Source of the DNA: an uncultured Clostridia bacterium
GTDB taxonomy: Bacteria > Bacillota > Clostridia > UBA1381
DNA length: 64,000 bases
NCBI GenBank assembly: GCA_947623955.1
Contig: CANQIP010000007.1
Span: 1-64,000, forward strand
Direction of reading: 5' to 3'
Shown here: one piece after another, positions 39,758 to 48,516 of the stretch
How positions within the stretch are numbered: position 1 is the stretch's first letter
Layout of the letters: every line of letters starts with the position of its first letter
Program-made: the position numbers and the translations under genes
The notes under the pieces: generated by a model
Databases searched by the model: none
What the model saw: the letters and a program-made list of their open reading frames with translations, nothing else
Told to the model about the DNA's origin: nothing

Positions 39758-40711
39758 TCACATTCCCTGAATTAAGGCTATAAGGCGGTACACGAGCGGC
39801 AGCGTCAAAAGCCCCAAAAGGTGGCTTACAAACACGCCCTCGGCGCAATATATAACATCGCCCTTGTTTTCGTTCGCGAGTACGGCGAGCACGGTAGACG
39901 TGGGCATCGCCGCCTGCAGCGCAACAACGGCGGCGGGTATGTCGTCAAAGCGCAGACATTTTAATATAAATATAAGTCCTATCGGTATAAGTATCATCTT
40001 TACCGCGACAAGCACGTAAAGCCACACGCGCCTGTATATGCGGCGAAAATCCACCATCGCGAGCGTGCCGCCGATAAAGAACATAGAGAGGTACGTCGTC
40101 GTTGAGCCTATGCCGCTTACGACCTCGCCGACGATGCCGGGGATTTTAATTTGAAACGCCATCATTATAAACGCAATCACAAACGCGATCGTGCCGGGGT
40201 TCGCGAGATGTTTGAGGTTCGCGCTTATTTTCTGCTTGCCATCCGCGTCAGCCGAGCGTATGCCGTACACGCCGAGCGTCCACAAAAAGCCGTCGTTCGC
40301 AATCTCGTACACAGCGGCGTACAAAAGCCCCTTCGTGCCGTAGAGAGCCTGTATCAGCGGGAACGCCATAAATACGACGTTTCCGAAACACATCATGCAG
40401 CGCAGCATTACCGCCTTCGGCTTTTCGAGGCGGCTCGCCTTCATCATGACCGTGCCGACCGCGTATAAAAGCGTTTCGGTGCACAGCGCGGCAATGAGTA
40501 CCTTCGCCGACGTTATGAGCGTTTTGTAGTCGAAGTCCATGCTCGTGAGCGACGATATTATTAAAAGCGGCAGCGTCACGCGCACGACTATCCGCGACAT
40601 ACCGTCGTTCTGCTCCTTCGTTATGTATTTTGTTTTGACGCATATAAAACCGATAAGCATCGCGACTGCAAGCTTTGCGATGCTTAAAAGTATAGTTTCA
40701 AATCCTGCCAT
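39758..40711 (-). CDS. AEC-family transporter
   Basis: 317 aa, about 10 TM segments, FETILLSIAKLAVAMLIGFICVKTKYI. Confidence 0.85.
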   Translation of the reverse strand: MAGFETILLSIAKLAVAMLIGFICVKTKYITKEQNDGMSRIVVRVTLPLLIISSLTSMDFDYKTLITSAKVLIAALCTETLLYAVGTVMMKASRLEKPKAVMLRCMMCFGNVVFMAFPLIQALYGTKGLLYAAVYEIANDGFLWTLGVYGIRSADADGKQKISANLKHLANPGTIAFVIAFIMMAFQIKIPGIVGEVVSGIGSTTTYLSMFFIGGTLAMVDFRRIYRRVWLYVLVAVKMILIPIGLIFILKCLRFDDIPAAVVALQAAMPTSTVLAVLANENKGDVIYCAEGVFVSHLLGLLTLPLVYRLIALIQGM

Positions 40712-40714
40712 GAC

Positions 40715-41254
40715 TTACTTTTCATAAACCTCCCTCTTTAAAATTCCCACATACGGGAGGTTTCTGTACATCTCGGCGTAGTCGAGACCGTAGCCGACGA
40801 CGAACTCGTCGGGTATTTCCATACCTATGTACTTCGCGCTTACCTCGGTTTCGCGCCTGTCGGGCTTTGACAAAAACGCGCAGATCTCGACGTTCGCGCC
40901 CCGTTCCTCCAAAAGCGAGCGCAGCGAGGCAAGCGTGTTGCCGCTGTCGATTATGTCCTCGATAATCAGCACGTTCTTGCCGTTCACGTCGTTTTCGCAG
41001 TCCTTTTTTATGACAAGCTCGCCCGACACCGACCCCGCACCGTAGCTTGACACCTGCATAAAATCAATCATAATATCTATGTCGAGCATACGCATAAGGT
41101 CGGTCGAAAACACCGCGCTGCCCTTCAAAATAATCATAAGTATGAGCTGTTTGCCCGCATAATCGGCGTTTATGCGTTTTGCGAGCGCGCCGACGGTCTC
41201 GCGGATTTTATCCTCCGTTATGAGTATTTCCCGTAAATCCTTATTCATTGTCAT
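40715..41254 (-). CDS. hpt: Hypoxanthine phosphoribosyltransferase
   Basis: VLIIEDIIDSGNTLASL; FVVGYGLDYAEMYRNLPYVGIL. Confidence 0.96.
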   Translation of the reverse strand: MTMNKDLREILITEDKIRETVGALAKRINADYAGKQLILMIILKGSAVFSTDLMRMLDIDIMIDFMQVSSYGAGSVSGELVIKKDCENDVNGKNVLIIEDIIDSGNTLASLRSLLEERGANVEICAFLSKPDRRETEVSAKYIGMEIPDEFVVGYGLDYAEMYRNLPYVGILKREVYEK

Positions 41255-41419
41255 TCATCTCCTTAAATTCGCGTTATATTCTATCACACTTTTCGGCAAA
41301 CGTTAATAATTTTTACAAAAATTTTATCTTATTGTAAAAATAGTTTCATAAGCGATTATTTTACAGACAATCCTTTGTGTTTTTCGGGAAATATATAATA
41401 TAAAACCGACGGAGGAAAT

Positions 41420-42181
41420 GTGATGAAAAAAATAATTATCGCCGCGCTTTACCTCGCGCTTGCCGCACCTGCGGTATACGCCGCCGCCGAACCGCGCGAC
41501 ATGACAGCCGTCAGGGCGACCGTCGCGTCATGCGCCGACATTGCGGAGTTTGACATAAAAAATTACGATTACGATAAAATTTTTCGCTGCGCGCTGTACA
41601 CGCACGAAAATTTCCGCGTGCTTACCGATATTGACCCGAAGGAGGGCGAGAGCAGTACGCTCGGCTACAACAAAATTTCGCTCGTAAGCGGCGAGTATAT
41701 GGATTTTGTGATGGAGAACGTACTCGGCATAACGCCCGAAAAGCCGCCGATAGGCGACCTCACGGAGCGCGGGTTCTGTTTTAACAACGGCTATTACCTT
41801 TACACCGGCGGCTACAGCACGTATTTTGCGACCGAAATAACAGGCATAGACGGCACGGAGCATCTCGGCGGCGGTGTTTTTCTCGTGAATTTCAGCGACG
41901 TCTACACCGAGGGCAATACGCACACAGCCGAAAAAAGCTACGCCGTGCTGATTGAACGCGGGGATAATACGTATACGCTGCTGCGTCTCGGTATGGGGCA
42001 AGACCCGCCCGATAGGGAAACGCTTATGTCGTACGTGCCGTCGCCCGACACGGGAGACGCAGAGCAGGACGGGCAGCATGATAAATTCGGCGGTATGCTG
42101 CTCCCCTTGCTGCTGCTCGCGTGCGGTTGCAGTACGGTCGGGGTTATTTTTTGCGTAACGATTATGATGAAGAGGAAGTAG
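41420..42181 (+). CDS. Secreted/membrane-anchored hypothetical protein
   Basis: Signal peptide MMKKIIIAALYLALAAPAVYA and C-terminal TM segment with KRK. Confidence 0.7.
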   Translation: MMKKIIIAALYLALAAPAVYAAAEPRDMTAVRATVASCADIAEFDIKNYDYDKIFRCALYTHENFRVLTDIDPKEGESSTLGYNKISLVSGEYMDFVMENVLGITPEKPPIGDLTERGFCFNNGYYLYTGGYSTYFATEITGIDGTEHLGGGVFLVNFSDVYTEGNTHTAEKSYAVLIERGDNTYTLLRLGMGQDPPDRETLMSYVPSPDTGDAEQDGQHDKFGGMLLPLLLLACGCSTVGVIFCVTIMMKRK

Positions 42182-42226
42182 GGGAACCTTGCGGTGAATA
42201 GGCTACGGCAATTCAAAATTACGGGT

Positions 42227-42568
42227 GTAGGGGCGACCCTCGCGGTCGCCCGCCCCAAAAGACCCCCTCTTTGAGGGGGGGGTCTAAACTTGCAAAGCAA
42301 GTTTAGGGGGGTGTTATAATGTGATACGAATTTTATACACCCCCCGAAATCAAAGATTTCGACCCCCTCATAGAGGGGGTCATGCGGTCAGCGGTGCGAA
42401 TTTCGCCCCCCTCATAGAGGGGGGTCATGTGTAGGGGCGGCTATTAGCCGCCCGCAAGCCTCTCCTTGAGGAGAGGTGGCATTGCGCAGCAATGACGGAG
42501 AGGTGGCATCTGATTTGAACGACCACCTCTCAGTCGCCTTCGGCGACAGCTCCCCTCAAGGGGAGCCA
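42227..42568. repeat. Composite palindromic repeat cluster 2
   Basis: At least six hairpin units, including paired inverted half-elements GACCCCCTC...GGGGGGTGT and ACACCCCCC...GAGGGGGTC, plus a CCTCTCC-type composite (42458-42567). Confidence 0.85.
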
Positions 42569-42609
42569 CACACAGCATCACATTTTCCTAAAATTTCCAA
42601 ATATTTTAG

Positions 42610-42638
42610 TTTACATAAAGCATCAAATGTGTTATACT
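42610..42638 (+). promoter_or_regulatory. SigA-type promoter
   Basis: TTTACA-N17-TATACT. Confidence 0.65.
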
Positions 42639-42668
42639 GTAAATGCTGTGTATCAAGGAGGGAAAACA

Positions 42669-44966
42669 TTGAAAAAGACTGCAATATCAATAATATCGGC
42701 TGTTGCCGCCGCGGCTCAGCTTACGGCGGGCGCGGAGGTGCTCGGCACGCCGAACGGCGGCTGGACGACGTACATGGGAGCCGATACATATTTTTACAAT
42801 ACCGAATTTCATTCGGACAGTGTCGGCGCGCAAAATGAATATTACGTTGAATACACGCCGAACAGCGATGCCGTACCCATTGTCGTAAACGGCTACACGA
42901 TATGGGGAACGCGCACGATAAAACAGGCGGAGCAGTACATGGAGGATAACGGTCTGCGTCCGCTTGTCGGTATAAACGGCGACTATTTTTCGTTTAAAAC
43001 GGGCATACCGATGGGCTACACGATTATAGACGGCGAGATCGTTTCAAAGGAGCTGGGCGGTCAGGACGCGGTGGGTTTCCGCTACGACGGCACGGGCTTT
43101 ATCGGCTGGCTCGACATAGCGTCGTCCGTATCGCGCACCGACGGCGAAAAGGTTGAAATTCAGTATATAAACAAGTGGTGCCAGCCCGGTTTTGATCCTA
43201 TTTACCTGCTTACGGACAAATTCGGCGGCTCGTCGAGAACATCGTCCGAGTGTATATTCGTAATATGCACGCCGACGTCGGGCGCGCTGCGCGTGGACGA
43301 GAGCATGGTTGTAACGGTTGACGACGTTTTTATTTACAACGGCGCGATTGAAATTCCCGACGGCAAGATGGCGCTCGTGATGGATACAAGCGGCGATGCG
43401 GATTGTTACGATTTTCTTAGCCGCTGCCATGTCGGAGAGGAGCTTATAATATCGAACGAGTCGCTTGACGACAACGGACTGTGGCAGGAGGCTGCAAACG
43501 CCATAAGCTCGGTCGGCGGCAGACTTATCAAGGACGGCGAGGTGCAGAGCAGTTTTGAGGCGGGAGCCGCGCCGCGTACAGCCGTCGGAATAAAAGAAAA
43601 CGGCAACATAATATTCTACACGCTCGACGGCAGGCAGCCCGGTCACAGCTACGGCGCGCAGCTTACAACGCTCGCCGCACGCATGAAAGAACTCGGCTGC
43701 GTTGACGCGATAAACCTTGACGGCGGCGGTTCGACCGTCATATCGGCGCTTTTCCCCGGCGAGGACGCGAGCAAGGTCGTAAACTCACCGTCCGACGGCT
43801 ATCTCAGGAGCGTCGCGAATTACCTGTTTTTAAAGGATAACCGTGAAAACACAAATATCCCCTGGATAGTGAACCTGCGCGACGCGGGCAACACGAATTA
43901 TCTTTCGGGCATGAGCAGCAAGATTGAGATAGAAAGTATGTACGACACGGGCAATTACAAGATGTCCGAGCCGTACAATATAGATTTTCGCGCCGAAACC
44001 GACACCGACAGCTATATTGACGACGACGGTTATATAATCTTCAGCGGCAGCGGTATTGTCAATATCGTGATGAGTGGCGAGGACGGCGACGTTGCGAGCG
44101 TTGTGTACACCACTTACGAAACGCCGGAGGAAATAAAAATATATAACGAGGCGGACTGGCATGAAATAGATGAAATCAACGCCTTGCCGTCGGACGAAAT
44201 GCAGCTTGCATTGTCTGCCGCGTCATACGTGAACGGTATCGAACTCCACTCGAACAACAACCTCTACACGTGGAAGGTTGAGGGCGATATAGGTACGATA
44301 ACCGACGACGGAATATTCACGCTCGCTGACACGAACGACGCGGAGGGTAATATAATCGTGAGCGTCGGCGGTACGGAAAAGAAAATACCCGTGCATATTT
44401 CGGATAACGTGAGCGCGTTCGCCGACACGGAAACGCACTGGGCGAGAGCGATTATAGACGAAATGGCTGAAACGGGAATTATAAACGGTATGGAAGAGGA
44501 CGGCGTAACGGTATTTAAGCCCGACAACAATATAACGCGCGCCGAGTTCGCGGCAATGATAGTGAGGTATATGGGTCTCGACCTTGACAGCTACGCGGGC
44601 GACAGCCTTGACTTTGCCGACAGCGCGGACATACCGCTTTGGGCGCAGAACGCCGTAAAAGCCGCGTATGCCGAAGGCTATATCCTCGGCAGAACGGGCG
44701 AAAACGGTACGGAGTTTGCGCCGTATGACAATATAACACGCGCCGAGGCTATGACAATTCTCGGCAGGGTTCTGCCCGACGATACGCCGTACCTTGATAA
44801 CGTAAGCTTTACCGACAGCGCGGATATACCCGACTGGGCTGCGGAAGGAGTAAAGAAATTGTACACGCTCGGCGTTGTGAACGGTTACGAGGACGGCTCG
44901 ATTTTGCCGCTAAGTAACATGACCCGCGCCGAAACCGCGGCTATGCTGTATAAATTGAGTGAGTGA
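42669..44966 (+). CDS. Phosphodiester glycosidase (NAGPA-like) with C-terminal S-layer homology domains
   Basis: TTG start after AAGGAGGG; VGINGDYFSFKTGIPMGYTI, AINLDGGGSTV; three SLH-type repeats (ITRAEFAAMIVRYMG, ITRAEAMTILGRVL, MTRAETAAMLYKLS). Confidence 0.85.
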   Translation: MKKTAISIISAVAAAAQLTAGAEVLGTPNGGWTTYMGADTYFYNTEFHSDSVGAQNEYYVEYTPNSDAVPIVVNGYTIWGTRTIKQAEQYMEDNGLRPLVGINGDYFSFKTGIPMGYTIIDGEIVSKELGGQDAVGFRYDGTGFIGWLDIASSVSRTDGEKVEIQYINKWCQPGFDPIYLLTDKFGGSSRTSSECIFVICTPTSGALRVDESMVVTVDDVFIYNGAIEIPDGKMALVMDTSGDADCYDFLSRCHVGEELIISNESLDDNGLWQEAANAISSVGGRLIKDGEVQSSFEAGAAPRTAVGIKENGNIIFYTLDGRQPGHSYGAQLTTLAARMKELGCVDAINLDGGGSTVISALFPGEDASKVVNSPSDGYLRSVANYLFLKDNRENTNIPWIVNLRDAGNTNYLSGMSSKIEIESMYDTGNYKMSEPYNIDFRAETDTDSYIDDDGYIIFSGSGIVNIVMSGEDGDVASVVYTTYETPEEIKIYNEADWHEIDEINALPSDEMQLALSAASYVNGIELHSNNNLYTWKVEGDIGTITDDGIFTLADTNDAEGNIIVSVGGTEKKIPVHISDNVSAFADTETHWARAIIDEMAETGIINGMEEDGVTVFKPDNNITRAEFAAMIVRYMGLDLDSYAGDSLDFADSADIPLWAQNAVKAAYAEGYILGRTGENGTEFAPYDNITRAEAMTILGRVLPDDTPYLDNVSFTDSADIPDWAAEGVKKLYTLGVVNGYEDGSILPLSNMTRAETAAMLYKLSE

Positions 44967-44968
44967 AT

Positions 44969-44998
44969 GAAAATTCCCACCTTAGGGCGGGAATTTTG
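44969..44998 (+). terminator. Terminator after the SLH protein
   Basis: AAAATTCCC...GGGAATTTT hairpin. Confidence 0.6.
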
Positions 44999-45001
44999 TA
45001 T

Positions 45002-45117
45002 GCCTCCCTTGTTAAAGGGAGGGGGACCGCCGTAGGCGGTGGAGGGATTCATTGTAAAATTAAAAAGGAATCCCCCAGTCACACTTACGTGTGACAGCCC
45101 CCTTTGACAAGGGGGCC
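45002..45117. repeat. Composite palindromic element, copy A (cluster 3)
   Basis: GCCTCCCTTGTTAAAGGGAGG...GGAGGGATTC-AT core-GAATCCCCCAGTCACACTTACGTGTGACAGCCCCCTTTGACAAGGGGGCC. Confidence 0.85.
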
Positions 45118-45121
45118 TTTC

Positions 45122-45406
45122 GTAGGGGCGACCCTTTACTACAGCGTTTGTTGCTGCGCAACACGCCTACGACGCTAAAGCGTCGTCCACCTCGGAGAGG
45201 GGGTCGTGCGTTTTTGTGAATTTTGCCCCTACGTGAGGCTCCCCTTTGCTACGGCGTTTGTTCGCAAGCGAACACGCCTACAACACGCAAGCGTGTTGTT
45301 CACTTGAGGGGAGCTGTCGCCGAAGGCGACTGAGAGGTGGTTTTAAAAATTCGTTGCCACCTCTCCGTCATCGCTCCGCGATGCCACCTCTCCTCAAGGA
45401 GAGGCA
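45122..45406. repeat. Palindromic repeat cluster 3 with two nested inner elements
   Basis: Inner elements at 45136-45190 and 45247-45304 share ACnGCGTTTGTT...AACACGCCTAC...CAC; the host element 45237-45406 is homologous to 42458-42567. Confidence 0.8.
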
Positions 45407-45412
45407 AACGGC

Positions 45413-46879
45413 TCAATCCAATAAAATCTTAAACGTCACGGGCATGTCGGTGTCGATTGTTTTAGTCGTAACCGTCAGCCCGTTTCCGTTACGCGTCCAT
45501 TCGGGCGACGTGTCGCGGCCGAGAACCTTGACCGATTTTACGATACCGTGAAAATTCGGCTTTCTCGATGCGTCAGCCTCGGCGAGCGACTTTATACAAA
45601 CGCTGTTTTTACCCCGCATATTAAGGCACACCGCGTAAAGATAGCTGCCGTTTACGGTGAATCGAATATCCTCGGACGTGTACGATTTCGCCTCGCTGTC
45701 GGCGAACTGACCCTCCTCTATCACGGTAGGGCCTTCCGCGCTTTTTCGCCACAGGCGCGATGAGTAAATCGCCTCACCGTTTACCTTTAACCACTTTCCT
45801 ATTTCAAGCAGAATATTTTTATCCTCGTCGGGAATTGTTCCGTCAGCTCTCGGACCAATGTTCAGGAGCATACGCCCGTTTTTACTCACTATGTCAATGA
45901 GGTCGCGCACTATCTGCGCCGCGCTCTTGTAATTATTTCCCTCGGTGTAGCACCACGAATTTTTCGCGACAGCCGTATCGGTCTGCCAAATGTAGGGCTT
46001 AGCGTCCGCGAACTGACCGCGCTCCACGTCGGGAACTGCCGCACCGAACATAAACGCGTCGTGCTTGTACGTTATCACCGCGCCCGTACCCCACTCGTCG
46101 GCGCGGTTGTAGTAGTACGCGGCAAATTTTTTGAGGTACGGCTTTACCGCGCTGTGCTGGATCCACCAGTCGAAATACACGATTTTCGGGCGGTACTTGT
46201 CCACTATCTCACAGCAGCGGCAGAGCCAGTCGTTTAAAAATTCATCGGTCGGGGTCGGAACGGAGAACAGGTCGTGATGATCCGCCTCGCTCATCGAGGG
46301 CCAGTAGAAGTCGCCACGTTTTAACGGCTCTTTTATGTCCGACTCAAATTCCTTGCCGTGACCCATAAAAAACCAATGCTCGACGCGGTGACTCGACGCG
46401 CCGTTTACAAGCCCCGCCTTTTCACATTCACTCGTAAGCTCGCCGAGAACGTCGCGGCACGGCCCCATTTTTGCCGCGTTCCAGTCGGACAGCTCACTGT
46501 TGTACATCTGAAACCCGTCGTGATGCTCCGCGACAGGCACGACGTACTGTGCGCCCGCATTTTTGAACAAACCGACCCACTCCGACGGGTCGAATTTTTC
46601 AGCCTTAAACATCGGGATAAAATCCTTGTAGCCGAAATCCTTGTGCGCGCCGTAGGTCTTTATGTGATGCTCGTACTCCTTGCTGCCCTGTATGTACATG
46701 TTGCGCGAGTACCATTCGCTGCCGAACGCCGGCACGGAGTACACGCCCCAGTGAATGAATATGCCGAATTTCGCGTCCTCGTACCACCTCGGCGGACGGT
46801 ACTGCGAAAGCGACTCCCACGTGTCCTTGTACCGTCCGTTTGCGATTACATCGTTTATTTTTTCAAGATATTTTTCCAT
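45413..46879 (-). CDS. GH29 alpha-L-fucosidase
   Basis: WYEDAKFGIFIHWGVYSVPAFGSEWY; QYVVPVAEHHDGFQMYNSELSDWNA; GRMLLNIGPRADGTIP. Confidence 0.93.
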   Translation of the reverse strand: MEKYLEKINDVIANGRYKDTWESLSQYRPPRWYEDAKFGIFIHWGVYSVPAFGSEWYSRNMYIQGSKEYEHHIKTYGAHKDFGYKDFIPMFKAEKFDPSEWVGLFKNAGAQYVVPVAEHHDGFQMYNSELSDWNAAKMGPCRDVLGELTSECEKAGLVNGASSHRVEHWFFMGHGKEFESDIKEPLKRGDFYWPSMSEADHHDLFSVPTPTDEFLNDWLCRCCEIVDKYRPKIVYFDWWIQHSAVKPYLKKFAAYYYNRADEWGTGAVITYKHDAFMFGAAVPDVERGQFADAKPYIWQTDTAVAKNSWCYTEGNNYKSAAQIVRDLIDIVSKNGRMLLNIGPRADGTIPDEDKNILLEIGKWLKVNGEAIYSSRLWRKSAEGPTVIEEGQFADSEAKSYTSEDIRFTVNGSYLYAVCLNMRGKNSVCIKSLAEADASRKPNFHGIVKSVKVLGRDTSPEWTRNGNGLTVTTKTIDTDMPVTFKILLD

Positions 46880-47006
46880 GATTATCCCCTCCGAAACGTA
46901 TATTTTTATTCTACCATAATGCGCCGCGCTTGTCCACGCAAATATTATTTTGTTGACTAATCTGCGCCGCTGTGGTAAAATTGTACGCGGTTGGGAGGTG
47001 TGCGCC

Positions 47007-47660
47007 GTGACAAAAAAGGAGACGGCAAAGCGTTACACGCTGTTTATAATAGGATTGTTTCTGTCGGCGCTCGGCGTGGCGTTCACAAAGCGCGGCGAGC
47101 TCGGCGTGTCGCCCATATCGTCGGTGGCGAACGTGATGAGCTACAAATTCACGTTTTTCACGATGGGAACGTGGCTCATAATATGGAACTGCGTGCTGAT
47201 TGTCGGACAGATTGTGATACTCGGAAGAAAATTTCAGCCGATACAGCTTTTGCAGGTGCCGCTGTCGTTTTTGTTCGGGTGGTTCACGGACTTCGGGCTG
47301 TGGTGCGTGTCGCATATTCCCGCCGATGTTTACGCGGTAAGGCTCGCCATGGTAATAATCGGCGTTGTGATACTGGGCTTGGGTATCGCGCTCGCGGTAA
47401 TCGCGAACGTGATAATGAACTCGGGCGAGGCGTTTGTAAAGGCGGTCGCCGACACGGCTCATAAGGAATTCGGGAACGTGAAAATAGCGTTCGACGTTTT
47501 CTGCGTCGTGAGTTCGATTATACTGTCGCTCATATTTTTTGATTTCAAGATTGTCGGCGCACGCGAGGGAACGGTCATTTCCGCGCTGTTCACCGGAGTG
47601 GTCGTGAAGTTTTTCACAAAACGGCTGAAGGAACCGATTGGGAGCGTGCTTACGAGGTAG
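47007..47660 (+). CDS. YitT/YczE-family membrane protein
   Basis: GTG start after GGGAGG; LFIIGLFLSALGVAFTKRGELGVSPISSVANVMSY. Confidence 0.8.
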   Translation: MTKKETAKRYTLFIIGLFLSALGVAFTKRGELGVSPISSVANVMSYKFTFFTMGTWLIIWNCVLIVGQIVILGRKFQPIQLLQVPLSFLFGWFTDFGLWCVSHIPADVYAVRLAMVIIGVVILGLGIALAVIANVIMNSGEAFVKAVADTAHKEFGNVKIAFDVFCVVSSIILSLIFFDFKIVGAREGTVISALFTGVVVKFFTKRLKEPIGSVLTR

Positions 47661-47678
47661 GTGCGAATATCGCGTGAG

Positions 47679-47795
47679 GCCCCCTTGTCAAAGGGGGCTG
47701 TCACACGAAGTGTGACTGGGGGATTCCTTTTTGGATTTTTATAAAGAATCCCTCCACCGCCTTCGGCGGTCCCCCTCCCTTTGACAAGGGAGGCT
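47679..47795. repeat. Composite palindromic element, copy B (inverted relative to copy A; cluster 4)
   Basis: Reverse complement closely matches 45002-45117 except in loops and the AT-rich core. Confidence 0.85.
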
Positions 47796-47804
47796 AAAGA
47801 CGTG

Positions 47805-48013
47805 CGCCCGCAAGGGTCGCCCCTACACCCGTATTTTATGAATTTGTGCGCCGTAGGGGCGACCCTTGGTCGCCCGAGGGAGGATAATATCCGCCCCTAC
47901 GGTGAGCCTCCCCTGCTAGGGGAGGTGTCGGCAGAGCCGACGGAGGGGTTTTTGGAATTATTATAAAATAAACCCCTCAGACGCCTACGGCGCCAGCTCC
48001 CCTAGTAGGGGAG
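47805..48013. repeat. Palindromic repeat cluster 4, remainder
   Basis: GGGCGACC-type hairpins, then GAGCCTCCCCTgctAGGGGAGGTGTCGGCagaGCCGACGGAGGGGTTT and AAACCCCTCAGACGCCtacGGCGCCAGCTCCCCTagtAGGGGAGCC. Confidence 0.8.
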
Positions 48014-48067
48014 CCATACGCAAATCGTAAAAATTTCCAAAAATTTCCATTTTTTTAAAAAATTCTA

Positions 48068-48096
48068 TTTACATTTCCGTGAAAAAATGATATACT
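48068..48096 (+). promoter_or_regulatory. SigA-type promoter positioned to start transcription at the long inverted repeat
   Basis: TTTACA-N17-TATACT; hairpin begins 7 nt downstream of the -10. Confidence 0.65.
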
Positions 48097-48102
48097 ATTC
48101 TT

Positions 48103-48262
48103 GCGAAACATTTCAATTTAATATTTTTGTGTTATGTTTTTTTAATATTTTTTTCTCATTTATACAATAATTGTGGTTTAGACTGCTAAAAACGCAGGCT
48201 TTGTTCAATACCACAGTTGATATAAATGAAAAAAAATATTAACTTGAATTGAAATGTTTCGC
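48103..48262 (+). ncRNA. 160-nt AT-rich imperfect inverted repeat / predicted giant hairpin (candidate RNA or MITE)
   Basis: Perfect 16-bp ends GCGAAACATTTCAATT (48103-48118) and AATTGAAATGTTTCGC (48247-48262); second stem 48142-48177 with 48210-48242. Confidence 0.5.
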
Positions 48263-48347
48263 AGCATTTAAAGCCTCGTTTTATTGCGCGGCTTTGAAAT
48301 ACAGGCTGCGCATTTTTTATTTGCGCCGAGCAGGGGAGGTGTAGGAT

Positions 48348-48485
48348 ATGAACGATTACGAGGAAATGTACAAGGCGCTGTTTAACAAGATTACGGATGT
48401 GATAGAGGAACTTAAAGAGGTTCAAAAGCAGACCGAGGAAATGTACATAAATGCCGATGATAAAAAGGATGCTCCCGAAGGTTGA
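48348..48485 (+). CDS. 45-aa small protein of unknown function
   Basis: ATG preceded by aGGGGAGGTGTAGGAT; MNDYEEMYKALFNKITDVIEELKEVQKQTEEMYINADDKKDAPEG; predicted helical; followed by a terminator. Confidence 0.7.
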   Translation: MNDYEEMYKALFNKITDVIEELKEVQKQTEEMYINADDKKDAPEG

Positions 48486-48505
48486 TACCTCGGGAGTTTT
48501 TTTTC
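48472..48505 (+). terminator. Terminator overlapping the small-ORF stop codon
   Basis: CTCCCGAAGGTTGATACCTCGGGAGTTTTTTTT. Confidence 0.85.
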
Positions 48506-48516
48506 GGTGAACGTAA

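Noticed and set aside
42476-42838. ORFs overlapping the palindromic repeats (42476-42838, 45246-45551, 47781-47966, 29643-29840)
   Set aside because: Translate hairpin DNA; no RBS, no family signal.
48186-48425. 79-aa minus-strand ORF across the giant hairpin
   Set aside because: Antisense to the better-supported plus-strand sORF; no RBS; AT-rich palindromic content.
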